The notes below the pieces were generated by a model, which saw only the letters and a program-made list of their open reading frames with translations, was not told the DNA's origin and ran no database searches. Of a stretch of 64,000 bases of DNA, positions 1-11,820 are shown piece after piece. Origin of the DNA: Cephalotus follicularis. Lineage: Eukaryota > Streptophyta > Magnoliopsida > Oxalidales > Cephalotaceae. The stretch spans positions 140,044 to 204,043 of the forward strand of contig BDDD01000170.1 of the NCBI GenBank assembly GCA_001972305.1, written 5' to 3'. Made by a program: the position numbers and the translations under genes. Numbering within the stretch: position 1 is the stretch's first letter; every line of letters starts with the position of its first letter.

Positions 1-911
1 TGCAGATAACATCACTAACACAATTACAACATGTTTGGGCAAGAATCAAAGACTCCAAGATACCAAGAGCACAAAAACTCAAAGTAAGCCATTGAAACAA
101 AAATATAATCAAAGAGGATGAATTAACTAACCTTTAGTGATGTTAGAGAACCCAGAAAACAGTAGGAAGAACACAAGTACAACACACAATTCGGCTGTGA
201 AGAGAAACAAGAAAGAAGGATACAAAACCATGGTATTTTTAGACATACATAGCAAAATAAGAGAATTTAACCCAAAAGAATCAATTAAGGTTTGAGATTA
301 CCTTCTGGAATTTGAAGAAACAATTACACAGCAGTTTGTTACACACTAACAATGCAGATTTGACAATGGCTTGCAAGGAAGAAGTGGACAACATATAAAA
401 TGGCAAGATACTCTAATAATGGAGAATGGAGGAGACAAAAGGAGGAAGAAAGGAACTTTTCTGGATTTTGTAATGGAAAAGAGAGATTCTAACATGGCAT
501 TTGATAGTGGGAATTGCTGGAAAGAAGGAGAATGTGGAAGGTAGTAGGAGAAAAGAAGAAGAAAATGCGAAAATAAGAAATAAAGAAATTAAAGGAATAA
601 TAGAAAAATGAATTATGGATTTTAAAGACAAAAGAATAATAATAAAAGAATTAAGGAATATTAAAATAAAAGAATAATAATTTGTTTTTAATAAAATAAG
701 TTTTGGATTAAAATAAGAATTTATAAAACTCAACATAGCATAACATACCCAAATATCGGACCGGTGTCATACCGCTCAATTCACATAAACCCGATCATAG
801 GGCAACCGGACGTTAAAATTAAGCACACTTAAAAGTCCGGAAACACATATAAATCCGTAAAAACATTTACGAATCCGTAAAAATACATTTACGAACGAAC
901 AGGGTATTACA
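1..911 (-). repeat. 3' LTR of gypsy element A (partial at window edge)
   Basis: On the minus strand this LTR begins TGTAATACCCTG at 911. It is directly preceded by a purine-rich polypurine tract (plus-strand complement tccaccccccct at 912-923), the normal arrangement at the start of a 3' LTR. Bases 674-911 are repeated almost unchanged at 1593-1830, which confirms a family-specific repeat. The other end is not visible and probably lies beyond position 1; the exact extent to the left is inferred. AT-rich with no credible gene. Confidence 0.75.
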
Positions 912-1592
912 TCCACCCCCCCTAAAAAGTAGATTTCGTCCCGAAATCACAAACATAAACATACATCAAACAAACAAGTGCGGATAACGCTCCCAAATAT
1001 GCTCCTCAAGCTCCCAAGTAGCCTCACATTCGGGATGATTCCTCCGCAGCACTTTCACAAAAGAAACGGTCTTGCTACGGGTCACCCGTTCCTGTCGATC
1101 CAAAATAGCCTCGGCCTCCTCGTCACAAGATAGATCCTCTCGAATGCTGTCCAACGGATAGTGAACCACATGCAGAGGATGATACTGATAACCTCTCAGC
1201 AAAGACACGTGGAACACATTATGGACATGTGCTAACTACGGAGGCAAAGCTAACCGATAAGCGACCGCGCCGATCTTCTCCAAAACTTCGAAAGGCCCGA
1301 TAAACCACGGACTCAACTTTCCTTTCAGCCCGAACCGTCAGACGCCTTTCCAACGTGAAATTTTTAAGAACACATGTTCACCTACCTTGAACTCCAAACC
1401 CCTCCGATGTCTGTCCACATAACTCTTTTGTCGAGATTGAGCTGCTTTCAATCTCTCCCTTGCTATTGCCACTTTCTCCGTAGTGATCTGCACTAGCTCG
1501 GGTCCTTCGATAACTTGCTCTCCAACTTCATCCCAACATGTCGGAGCACGACATTTCCTCCCATACAGAGCTTCAAACAATTTGTTTTTAAT
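912..1592 (-). mobile_element. Gypsy element A: integrase C-terminal and chromodomain-like remnant
   Basis: A Ty3/gypsy pol 3' end on the minus strand. The part nearest 1590 resembles the end of the integrase core and the following linker (EALYGRKCRAP, WDEVGE, RQKSYVD, VGEHVFLKIS). The part at 966-1217 reads FHVSLLRGY and then a chromodomain-like tail (EAILDRQERVTRS, ATWELEEHIWERYPHLF). Such a tail is typical of the Tekay/Del chromovirus branch of plant gypsy elements. The polypurine tract and 3' LTR follow at once. The upstream pol and gag of this element are absent. Fossil; broken. Confidence 0.85.
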
Positions 1593-1830
1593 ATAATAAT
1601 TTGTTTTTAATAAAATAAGTTTTGGATTAAAATAAGAATTTATAAAACCCAACATAGCATAACATACCCAAATATCGGACCGGTGTCATACCGCTCAATT
1701 CACATAAACCCGATCATAGGGCAACCGGACTTTAAAATTAAACAAACTTAAAAGTCCGAAAACACATATAAATCCGTAAAAACATTTACGAATCTGTAAA
1801 AATACATTTACGAATGAACAGGGTATTACA
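1593..1830 (-). repeat. LTR fragment, same family as element A
   Basis: 238 bp matching 674-911 closely, with only scattered differences by eye. On the minus strand it starts with the same TGTAATACCCTG end. It sits between the element A integrase piece and the element B integrase piece, so it marks a rearranged junction rather than a normal element end. No 5-bp target duplication is evident. It may be the remnant of a truncated LTR insertion. Confidence 0.85.
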
Positions 1831-2845
1831 AGATAGGCGTTTGACATCTTCGTCCATAAAGTGCTTCAAAAGGTGCCATCTGTATGCTTGCTTGGAAACC
1901 ATTATTGTAAGCAAACTCAATAAGAGTAACATGCTGTTCCCAATTCCCTTGGAAATCTATAACACAAGCACGTAACATGTCTTCCAAAGTCTGTATAGTC
2001 TGTTCTGATTGCCTGTCTATTTGTGGATGATATGCCGTACTGAAATTCAACCTTGTACCCAAAGCATTCTATAAACTCTACAAAAAGCGTGACATGAAAC
2101 GGGGATCTTGATCCAAAATGATCGATACTGGTACACCATGTAGTCTGATGATCTCTTGTTCATAAATCCTTGCTAGTTGACTCAATGAATGACTGTCCTT
2201 GATTGGTAGAAAATGAGCAGAATTAATTAAACGATCCAAAAAAACCCATATTACATTATTCACTTTAGCAGTCCTTGGAAGTCATGTCACGAAGTCCATA
2301 CTAATATGCTCCCACTTCCATTATGGTATGGGAAGCGACTGTAAGGTTCCTTTCGGCAACTGATGCTCAGCTTTCACTTGTTGACAAACAAGACATCTTG
2401 ACACAAAGTCCGCGATTTCTCTTTTCATATTATTCAACCAATAGAGATCTCGCAAATCTCTATACATATTTGTACTTCCAGGGTGTACTGAGAAATTTGA
2501 ACTATGTGCTTCCATCATTAGTTCCTCTTTGAATTCTGCCTTATCTGGAACGCATAATCTTGTATCAAATCTCAATATGTTCTCGGCTCCCAAGTTGAAG
2601 CGCGATACTTTTAAATTCCTTACTCCCTCTGCTATCTCCTTAAATTCCAAGTCCTCAAACTGACTTTGCTTTATTCTCTCAACTAGAGAAGCTTGTGCTA
2701 TGACTTGAAATAGGGAAGCCCCTTCTTCTTGTCTTATCACTTCCAAGTTCATCCATTGGAAATCTCTTATCAAATCTTCCTGTGTAGTGATCATCATCGC
2801 CAAGTTCCCCGTACTTTTTTGACTTAGGGCATCTGTCAACTCCAA
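1831..2845 (-). pseudogene. Gypsy B integrase remnant (zinc region and core)
   Basis: The stretch nearer 2845 holds the integrase N-terminal zinc-binding region, recognisable as HPGSTNMYRDLRDLYWLNNMKREI followed by the paired cysteines of CLVCQQVKAEH. Toward 1831 come core segments recognisable as [46 protein letters not shown] and FAYNNGFQAS. These are standard features of plant gypsy integrases. Fossil coding remnant; broken. Confidence 0.88.
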
Positions 2846-2890
2846 GAAACTCTTCTCGCATTGATCGGACCACTCTAACTTTACATTCTT

Positions 2891-3541
2891 CTATGTCAAC
2901 CTTGTGAGTGGGTTTGCAATACGAGAGAAATTCTCAACAAACCTTCGATAATAGCCTTCTAGTCCCAGAAAACATCGTATCTCGGCTACTGAGGTAGGTC
3001 TCTGCCATTCTCTTATCGCTTCTGTCTTAGCGGGATCCACATAGATGCCCTCCCGTGTGATCACATGTCCCAAGAAGGATACCTCTTCTATCCAGAACTG
3101 GCATTTGCTAAACTTAGCGTAGAGCTGCTCCTTCCACAGTATCTGTAATACACGGGTTAAATGTTCCTCGCGCTCCTTTCTACTCTTTGAGTATACTAGG
3201 ATGTCATCAATAAAGACTATCACGAACTGATCCAAATATTCACTGAATATGTTGTTCATCAAACTCATAAATACTGCTGGAGCATTTGTCAATCCAAATG
3301 ACATCACCAAAAACTCGTAATGTCCATATCTTGTCCAAAAAGAAGTTTTTGATATATCCTCTTTCTTGACTTTCACTTGATGATAGCCCGATCGAAGGTC
3401 AATCTTCGAGAAGAATAGAGCGTTCTTGAGTTGATCGAACAAGTCATCAATCCTTGGTAGTGGGTACTTGTTCTTAATGGTGACTTGATTTAGCTCTCGG
3501 TAGTCTATGCAGAGTCGCATTGTCCCGTCCTTCTTTTTCAC
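2891..3541 (-). pseudogene. Gypsy B reverse transcriptase remnant
   Basis: A 216-residue open stretch with clear reverse transcriptase blocks: [42 protein letters not shown], the [13 protein letters not shown] block, FIDDILVYS carrying the Asp-Asp pair, and [16 protein letters not shown] at the connection to RNase H. It belongs to the pol of element B and is preceded on the same strand by protease. Fossil remnant; the polyprotein is broken elsewhere. Confidence 0.92.
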
Positions 3542-3649
3542 AAACAGTACCGGTGCACCCTATGGTGACACACACAGTCGGATAAATCCTTTATCCAAAA
3601 GCTCTTGTAATTGATCCTTCAACTCTTTCAGCTCAGCTGGTGCCATGCG

Positions 3650-4387
3650 TTAAGGGCTCTTTGAAGTAGGAGCTGTTCCTGGTACCACATCAATAGTAAA
3701 CTCCACTTCTCGATCCGGTGTCATACCCGGTAAATCTTCAGGAAAGACATCGGTGAACTCCTTCACAACATGTAACTCTTCTATCTTGATCTTCTCTTTA
3801 TCGGTATCCATCACATAGGCAAGATAGCCTTCGCATCCTTTTTCCAACAATCGCTTATTTTGCATCGAAGATATGATCTTTAAGGGTTCACTGACTCCCA
3901 TGCTTTGGAAAACAAACTCAAGTTGTTCCGGTAAAGAAAACCTAACTTCCTTCTTAAAACAGTCAACACTAGCATGATTTGCCGAAAGCCAATCCATGCC
4001 TAGTATGACGTCAAACTTTAGGATTGCTAGAGGTACTAAATCTACTAGCATCATCCTATCACATAATATTAGGTGACAAGACTTGTGTACTTTATCAGCC
4101 ACCAAAGTATTACCACTTGGGGTTTCAACGACTAAACCTATCTCCAAATCTTGTGATGGGGTACTTAAATATTGTGCAAAAGATAAAGACACAAAAGAAT
4201 GAGTCACCCCCGTATCAAAAAATACATATGCAGATCTAGAGCATACGGAAAAAGTACCTGTCACCACGTCATTGGGACTTTCCACCTCTTCAGCCGTCAT
4301 GGCATAGGTTCTTGCTGGTGCTCTTTGTTGCTGGGCTTCGTTTCCTCCTTGCCCTCCCATCTTCGGTCGGGTGTATTGATTGGACAC
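3650..4387 (-). pseudogene. Gypsy B protease and protease/RT linker remnant
   Basis: An open stretch with a retropepsin-like aspartic protease: AYVFFDTGVTHSFVS is the active-site region (DTG), followed by VVETPSGN and later VILGMDWLSANHASVDC. The C-terminal part (VVKEFTDVFPEDLPGM, DREVEFTIDVVPGTAP) is the usual linker into gypsy reverse transcriptase. Part of the same polyprotein as its neighbours. Confidence 0.88.
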
Positions 4388-5341
4388 ATGTCTTTCTTGC
4401 CCACAGTTGTAGCATCTGATCGCCCTTTGATTTGGAGTTTGGTCCTGTCCTTGTTGACACTCTTTAGCTTGGTGTCCCTACTTTCCACATTTGTAACAAA
4501 CACCGGTCCCATATAAGCATTTCCCACGGTGTCTTCTCCCACATTCTTGACAAATTTTTGAGTCCTGTCCTCCATCAGACCTTACTTTCTTATGCTTACT
4601 GTTAGAGGATTCACCTGATTTCCTCTTCCCTTGTCCTTGCTCAGGCCGTCTTAGCTGATATCTTTGGTTATCAATTTCTATCCTCAGTGCACACCTCAAA
4701 ACTGCGACATACGTTTGCAGGTCTTGTGCTATCACCAGCCTTCGGATATAAGACTTCAAACCATGAGAAAATCTAGTAGCCCTTCTCTCTTCTGTGGACA
4801 CTAGATGAGTTGCATATCGGGACATCCTTGCGAAATTTGCCTCGTATTGATCCACTGTTTCAGACTCACCTTGTTCTAGTTGGAGAAAATCTTCCTCCAT
4901 TTTATCCTTCAAGGCTTGCGGAAAATATTTGTTCATAAATATTTCTTTGAACCCTTCCCATGTCATCGCTTCTCTTTCTCGACGCATCTTGATTCTCTCA
5001 ATCATACACCACCATTGATCCGCCTCTCCATCTAACTTATATATTGAAAACTCTACTTTCTGTCAGTCTGTGCAATCCAACGCTCTAAAGATCTTCTCAT
5101 TCCCTTGGATCCAGGCTTCCGCTTCCAAAGGATCGGTTTTTCTCGAAAAGATTTTTGGATTGTGCCTCACAAACTGCTCTAGCGTCGGTCTTGAAGGTGG
5201 GTGCTCTTGATGATTATTGCTGTTGTTGTCAGCAATAACTTGAGCCAATCTGTTTAAAATCGCGCTCAGCAAATTATCATCCTCATTGTTTCGTGCATTT
5301 CCGTTTCTTCTTTGTCCTCTTCCTCTTCTTGCGTCGGCCAT
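4388..5341 (-). pseudogene. Gypsy B gag remnant
   Basis: The gag starts at the minus-strand ATG near 5341 (MADARRGRGQRRNGN). It continues through a retrotransposon gag core (EAWIQGNEKIFRALDCTD; MTWEGFKEIFMNKYFP; FLQLEQGESETVDQYEANFARMS) to a basic region and cysteine-rich CCHC-type zinc-knuckle sequence around 4480-4560 (CQECGRRHRGKC, VCYKCGK). The N-terminal basic stretch and knuckles are typical of plant gypsy gag. Fossil; broken. Confidence 0.88.
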
Positions 5342-6017
5342 CTAGTTAGCATCTGTAGGTTAGTTCCTAATCTTAAGCAATTCTACTAATATGCTAGGTA
5401 AAGCAGTTAAATTATAATGCTCAAGTTCATACAAGGAACTAACAGCTTTATTTATCTCATAGACCTTTATACATTTCCTACACTTCATTTCACACCTATG
5501 TCACATTTTCACATGTCCACATTTAAACATTTTTACAAAATCTTTCTTATCGTTACCCTAGTCTTCATTACTAGGGACATCATCGTATGGCACTTCTTGT
5601 TGAATCCGTCTTATCATCATTTTGAGGTTCTCTCTCACACCAGTCATCACAATGTCATTAAGTCCCCAAATATATCTCATAAGTACCCTAAGGCCAGATT
5701 TAATTTCTCTAAGGATTTCGTCTTTCCTTTCCAATTCTTGGTGGTACTCTGCCTCCATATGGTAAATGTGTGTATAGAATTACTCTCTATTATTTGCTAC
5801 CATTTGTCTTAACTCTTCCTTTTCTTCACGTAATTGTTGGTTTTCAGAAATCAGGGTTGGTACTCTCCAGTGTATCGTTTTGGATGACCCACAACGGGAG
5901 AATCCTGTACTAGAATTGGAGTTGGATTCGCTCGTTGTTGACATCTAAAAAACAGGTTAGCAAATACACAAATCATATCCTCAACATGTATCACAATTAT
6001 CTCTCTGATACCATTCT
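5342..6017 (-). other. Gypsy B leader with tRNA-Met primer binding site
   Basis: The non-coding leader lies between the 5' LTR and gag. On the minus strand TGGTATCAGAGA (complement of 6002-6013) matches the 3' end of initiator tRNA-Met, four bases from the LTR end at 6018. A 66-residue glutamate/arginine-rich frame at 5558-5758 looks like chance or leader sequence; I see no known domain in it. Confidence 0.75.
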
Positions 6018-8209
6018 TGTAACACCCCCGACTCGAGCTCGCTAATAGCACAAAGCGAACTCCGAGGATCGGTTACGTTACGTTGGGTGTGGAACGTTAC
6101 ATCCTTTGGTACTCTTCTCTAAAAGTACATTACATCATAAACTCATGTCTTGCAACATCATACATAATCTTAAATTCAAACTTTACACATAATCATCTTA
6201 TGTAAAGATGTAGTAACCATATCGTTGGTCTACATATACACAGGATCATCCTTCTACATAAACATATAATACAGCGGAAAAACTTTGTTCTTATTACATA
6301 TAAAACATTTATGCAAACATCATTGCATAGACTTTCTTTCACAAAAACTCCTTCTTAAGAACTTCCTCTAAGCTCGTAATCTCCATTCATTCATTTCCTG
6401 AAAACATTTTACGTGAAAACAACATTGAAAGAAATGAGCTCAAACTAGCCCAGTAAGGTGTTTTTATAGTAAACACATTTCATCATAACATTTTTCTAGT
6501 CAATACATATAACTAGAACATTTCGTAAAACATATAACTTTTATAATTACAAACTCGTAACTAGCACATTTCATAAACATAGAAGTCATGAAACCTTAAT
6601 GAACCCTTTACACCGCTTCACCGGGGCATTGTGCACTCCTCGACTACTATCCTTACATCACATGCATGTCCGTGAGCATCTCGCTCCATTAACATTGAGC
6701 ATCTCGCTCCATTCCCCTTGGATCGCAATCCAAGGGCAGTTCATTCATCATTTACTTTGAGTGATCAGCTCAAAGCAATCATAAAAATCATTTCATAATA
6801 TTTCTTTCACAATTCATAAACCTTTCTCTTCATTTAAGTTATTGACTCTAATGAGTTCATAAAATAGTTTTACATAGCTTTACTAAAACTGATAATTCAT
6901 ATAGAAATAAGCATTTTCAGAGAAAACTTAAAACAAAAACATTAAAGTAGACCTCTTTAAGAATTCAGAAAACTCAAGATCATGACAATTGGTTGAGAAT
7001 TGAATCCGTTATGAATTTTTTAAAGTGGCTGGTTCCAGATGAAAATAGGGCATGAGCAGTAAAGTGAAACATCAATTCTCATCAAGAATTCACAAAATTT
7101 CGAGATACATAAAACATAACAGTTAAAGAGGACATCTTAAGGTTTTCAGAACATCCAACCATTTAATTTTTCATTAAGAATCGAGCAAGATATGATTTAA
7201 AGAAGTTGCTGCACAATCCAGGAATAAAACAGTACCCGAACAGAAATTTAAAACATTGATTTTCATCAAGAAATCGATAGAATCTTGAAACATGCAAAGA
7301 ATAAAAGTTAAAGAGGACATCCTAACGTTTCCAAAACATTCAACCATTCAAAAATTGATCAAGAATTGAGCAAGATATATATAAAACAATCTATTGTAAA
7401 ATTTGAAGCAAAACAGGGGATACCTTGTCTAAAATGGGTATAGAATTTCCTTACTTTGCTTTAGAATTTCTTTCTCTTTTGCTCTTCCACGAATTCTCCA
7501 TTTCACTCTCAGCAGGAGCACTTTCCTTCTCAGCCAAAATGATTGAGTTCAACCCCCTTTTCCATTAAATAGCATGGTTACTTAGGAGACAAGTCTTCTC
7601 CCCCTTTCACATAACTCAACTCCCTCTCTTGGCAGCCCATGTGCTCAAATTCAGCCAATCCAAGTGATGACACTTGTTAGATCATCTGATAACATATCAA
7701 ATCATCCTCCCCTGGCCTGCCACGTGTCCAAATTTAAATATTTCTACCTACAAAATGCCAAAAAGTCAGATTTTGCAATTTGTCTGTAACTCAAAGCGAC
7801 TACACTTTCTACCTAAGCGTCGCCGGTCACAGGCTTGTCCTGAGTTCTCCACTTCTATCCCGACTAAAGCGCTGACGCTTTCTTACAAAGTGTCGTCGCT
7901 TTAAGTCTTCGTCCACGTCAACTAACACACTTCACTTCAACTTGTCGACATTTATAATTAGAGCGTCGTCCATTGCCCAAAGCATCGACTCTTTTAATAA
8001 AACCGACGACGCTTTAGACATCTTTATCAACTCTTAACCTTTTAGATTGACGCATTCAACATGACATTCATCCAAAAAAAATATGCTAGGTAATCATTGA
8101 ACCTCCCGAGCGTAGGGTCATATTACGGGTCCCTTGAACTATTTGCCAATTACACAAAAGAAATCATTTTCCATAATTAATATCTTTAATGGAAATTCGG
8201 GTCATTACA
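6018..8209 (-). repeat. 5' LTR of gypsy element B (2.19 kb)
   Basis: It reads TGTAATGACCC at its minus-strand start (8209) and ends GGGTGTTACA at 6018, giving matched TGTAA/TTACA ends next to the primer site. It contains about three copies of a ~187-bp internal repeat (for example around 6940, 7121 and 7308) and a cluster of AAAGCG/GACGCTTT motifs at 7780-8015. The same LTR family, more diverged and in the opposite orientation, occurs at 45246-49153; both share the stretch with ggggcattgtgcactcc and its reverse complement. Confidence 0.85.
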
Positions 8210-8361
8210 AGGAAAATCCCGGGCGTGATATCCACCCCTTCTTCGAGGAATTTCGTACTCGAAATTAAAACAGTACTAAAATAAAAGAGGGTAACGCTCT
8301 CTAATATCCTCCTCACGTTTCCAAGTCGCCTCATCGGGTTGATGGAACTGCCACTGAGCCT

Positions 8362-9606
8362 TCACCATAAGAATGGTTCGGTTCCATAATACCTGTGTTT
8401 TCTAGTCCAAAATCTGTGCCGGTGACTCCTCGTAAGAAAGGTCATTCGCACAGGAACTGAATCATAATTCAAGACATGTGACGGGTCTCGAATATATCTC
8501 CTCAGTATAGACACATGGAATACATCGTTCACATTTGACAGTGCAGGAGGTAAAGCAAGCTGATAAGCCACCTCCCTAACTCTCTCTAAGATCTCGAAAG
8601 GACCAATGTAGCGTGGAGATAACTTGCCCTTCTTACCAAATCTCTGCACGCCCTTCCACGGCGAAACCTTTAGAAACACATGATCACCAACGTCAAAGGT
8701 CAGAGGCCTCCTCTTGATGCTTCCCATATAGCTCTTCTGCCGGCTATGAGCTACAAGAAGTCTCTCCTTGATAAACCTGACTTTCTCAGAAGTCTCCTCC
8801 ACCAGATATGACCCAAGCAATGGTCGCTCACCAACCTCATCGCAACAAATGGGTGATCTACACCTTCTTCTGTACAGAGCCTCGAATGGTGCCATAGTAA
8901 TACTGGAATGATAGTTGTTATTATAAGAAAACTCTATCAGAGGAATGTGGTCCTCCTAAGTACCAGTAAAGTCAATAATACATGCTCGGAGCATATCCTC
9001 CAAGGTCTGGATGGTACGCTCTGACTGACCATCGGTCTGTGGGTGAAAGGCAGTGCTAAGGTTCAGCTTTGTCCCAAAAGCTGTCTGAAAGCTCTTCCAA
9101 AAATTGGAAGTGAAGATCGAATCTCTATCACAAACTATACTCACAGGAACACCATGAAACCTCACGATCTCCTTGATGTATAACCGAGCCAACTTGCTCG
9201 CAGGATCCGTGAAGTGGGTAGGCAAAACGTATGCCGATTTAGTAAGTCAATCCCCAATAACCCATACCGCGTTGTGACGGTTCCGAGTCAGAGGAATACC
9301 TAAAACAAAATTCGTCACATGCTCCCATTTCCACTCTGGAATCAGTAAAGGCTGTAACAAACCCGCTGGCCTCTAGTGCTCGGCCTTGAGAGTCTGAAAA
9401 GTATAGCACTTCGCAACATAGTCAACAATCTCCCTCTTCATGCCAGACCACCAGTAATTCCTTCTCATGTCTTGATACATTTTTGTGCTGCCAGGATGTA
9501 TGCTATATCGTGATTTATATGCCGCATATAACAACTCACTTCTTATCCAAGCCTCATTAGGGACACATACTCGGCCCTGAAATATCAGAGTGCCGTCAGA
9601 ATGCAT
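8362..9606 (-). pseudogene. Gypsy C integrase remnant
   Basis: The zinc-binding region lies at 9373-9606 (SIHPGSTKMYQDMRRNYWW, paired cysteine region). Core segments follow at 8956-9225 ([38 protein letters not shown]). The C-terminal part at 8362-8895 has [60 protein letters not shown] and [15 protein letters not shown]. This is the usual plant gypsy integrase with its GPY-type C-terminal region. Fossil; broken. Confidence 0.9.
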
Positions 9607-10245
9607 CTGGAAATCAGACTCTGGCTACAGATTCTCACGAATCTTTAGTAATTCAGGATCACACAACTGTGCATCCTTTATATGGTCCAGTAGCGCCAGT
9701 TGTGCTTGCAGGATACCCACAAAAACCCCTGGTGACTGATTAAATGGGGACCACTTTTGGAAGTCCACTAATATCTTTCACTGAGATATCATTGTATTAG
9801 CAATCATAGCCTTACGGCTCAAGGCATCCGCGACCACATTCGCTTTCCCGAGATGGTACTGAATGCTGCAGTCATAGACATTAAAGAACTGAGCCCATAG
9901 CCGTTGTCTCATGTTCAGTGTATCTTGACAGAAAAGATACCTCAAACTCTTGTGGTCAGTGAAAATCTCAAACTGTTCCCCATATAAGTAATGTCTCCAT
10001 TTCTAAAGAGCAAAAATAATTGTGAACAATTCAAGATCATGTGTCGGGTAGTTCTCCTCATACGATTGTAGCTTCCGCGAAGCATAAGCGATCACTCTGC
10101 CTCGTTGTATCAGCACGCAACCCAACCCCTTACCCAAAGCATCACTATAGACTGCAAAGCCCTTCTTACCCTCAGGTAACGCCAAAACACGAGCGGAAAC
10201 CAACCGATCCTTCAGATCACAAAAACTGGCTTCACATTCATCATC
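9607..10245 (-). pseudogene. Gypsy C RNase H remnant
   Basis: Between reverse transcriptase and integrase, 10003-10203 contains the gypsy RNase H hallmark ([41 protein letters not shown]). The rest of the interval to 9607 is the decayed remainder of RNase H and the linker to integrase. Fossil; broken. Confidence 0.82.
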
Positions 10246-11000
10246 CTAGATAAACAAAGTTTTCTTCTCAGTTAGCTTCATCAACGGTACGGCTATTCTT
10301 GAGAAGTTCTGAATGAACCTCCGATAATAACCTACCAAACCAAGAAAACTGCGTACCTCAGTCACATTTCCTGGTTGTGGCCAATCACGCACCACCTCAG
10401 TCTTCGACGGGTCCACCACCAAACCTTCTCCAGATACAATGTGACCAAGAAAAATCACATGTTCGAGCCAGAACTCACACTTGCCAAAATTGGCATACAA
10501 CTGATCCTCTCTGAGAATCTACAAAACCAATCTCAGATGATTGGCGTGCTCCTCCTCACTCCTTGAGTACACCAGTATGTCATCGATGAATACCATCGTT
10601 CATTAGCGAAATAAACGTTGCCGGTGCGTTGGTGACACCAAACGGCATTACCAACAGCTCATAATGACCATACCTCATCCGGAAGGCAGTATTCTCTATA
10701 TCTCCTTCCTTTACTCTCAGCTGGTGATAACCCGACTTTAGATGGAGTTTGGAGAACACCCTTGAACCTTTTAACTGGTCTAACAAATCCTCAATATGTG
10801 GGGGAGGATACTTATTATTGATGGTAGCCTTATTCAACATCTTGTAGTCGATACAAAGCATCATCGACCCATCCTTCTTTTTCACGAATAACACTGGGTC
10901 GTACAAAACCCTTATCAATTAGGTCTTGCAACTGTAACTTCAACTCTCGCAACTCTGCAGAAGCCATTCGGTAGGGCGCCTTAGAAACAGGAGCCGCACC
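10246..11000 (-). pseudogene. Gypsy C reverse transcriptase remnant
   Basis: RT blocks recognisable on the minus strand are [52 protein letters not shown], the [13 protein letters not shown] block and, further 3', [16 protein letters not shown] and [19 protein letters not shown]. The order and content match Ty3/gypsy RT. Fossil; broken. Confidence 0.9.
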
Positions 11001-11820
11001 CGGTTGCAGATCAATAATAAACTCCATGCTCCTCCTCGGTGGTAATGACCCCAAGTCTGCAGGAAACATATCTGGAAATTCATTAACAATAGGAACTTCC
11101 TCTAGGCTCTTACCTTTCTCCTTTCTTTTGTCAATCACGTGCGCCTGAAACCTTTCAAATCCTTTTTCTAGGTACCTTGAGGCACGAATAAACGATATAA
11201 TCAACGTTGAGAACCCTTTGTTTCCCTTGAACTATATAGTAGTCCCATCAGGTAAGTAAAAATCCATAGTCTTGTTGTTGTCCATGCATGCACGATAAGC
11301 TGACAACCAGTCCATACCCAAGATGACATCAAAATCATGTATGGGAATACAATCAAATCTACATACACTGGAACACCTGCCATAGAAATCTCATAACCCT
11401 TATGCACTGAATCTGTACACATGGAACCTCCAGTAGGTGTACTGACATCAAGAACATATGGCATAAAATCAGGAGGCACATTTAAACATGATGCAAATAG
11501 GGAAGCAATAAAAAAATGCGATGCTCCATAATTCATCAACACTCTAGTAGAAAAACCGTAAACATATATAGTACCTCCCACAACAGAAGTAGACTCTGGA
11601 ACCTCTGTCTGGCTGAGAATGAAAACTCTACATTTCACGATATCCTTGCCGGTATCTCTCCGTTGTGACGGTCCAGGTGCAGAACCGCTACCGCTCACTG
11701 GCACAGTAGGTGCTCTCATATGACCCCTTGGGCAATCCCTCGCCATGTGGCCAGACTCCCCATATCTTATACACAACCCTTTCTTCAACCAACAGTCTTT
11801 CTGAATGTGACCCATACGAC
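11001..11820 (-). pseudogene. Gypsy C zinc knuckle and protease remnant
   Basis: Near 11815 the minus strand reads a CCHC-type knuckle (GLCIRYGESGHMARDCP). Downstream are protease-like blocks (VLMNYGASHFFIAS in the active-site position, then VDLIVF) and the linker to RT (IVNEFPDMFPADLGSLPPRR, FIIDLQPGAAPVSKAPYRM). Fossil; broken. Confidence 0.82.

Larger units (their letters stand above)
1831..8209 (-). mobile_element. Gypsy element B (3'-truncated, with 5' LTR)
   Basis: A minus-strand Ty3/gypsy element. From 5' (right) to 3' (left) it has a 5' LTR at 6018-8209, a tRNA-Met primer site at 6002-6013, a leader, gag with a CCHC knuckle, protease, reverse transcriptase, the integrase zinc region and the integrase core. 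The domain order (integrase last) fixes it as gypsy. The 3' end and 3' LTR are missing at 1830. Its right LTR end lies inside the first bases of the 3' LTR of element C, so B inserted into C and is younger than C. Fossil; broken in several places. Age cannot be read because only one LTR remains. Confidence 0.9.
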
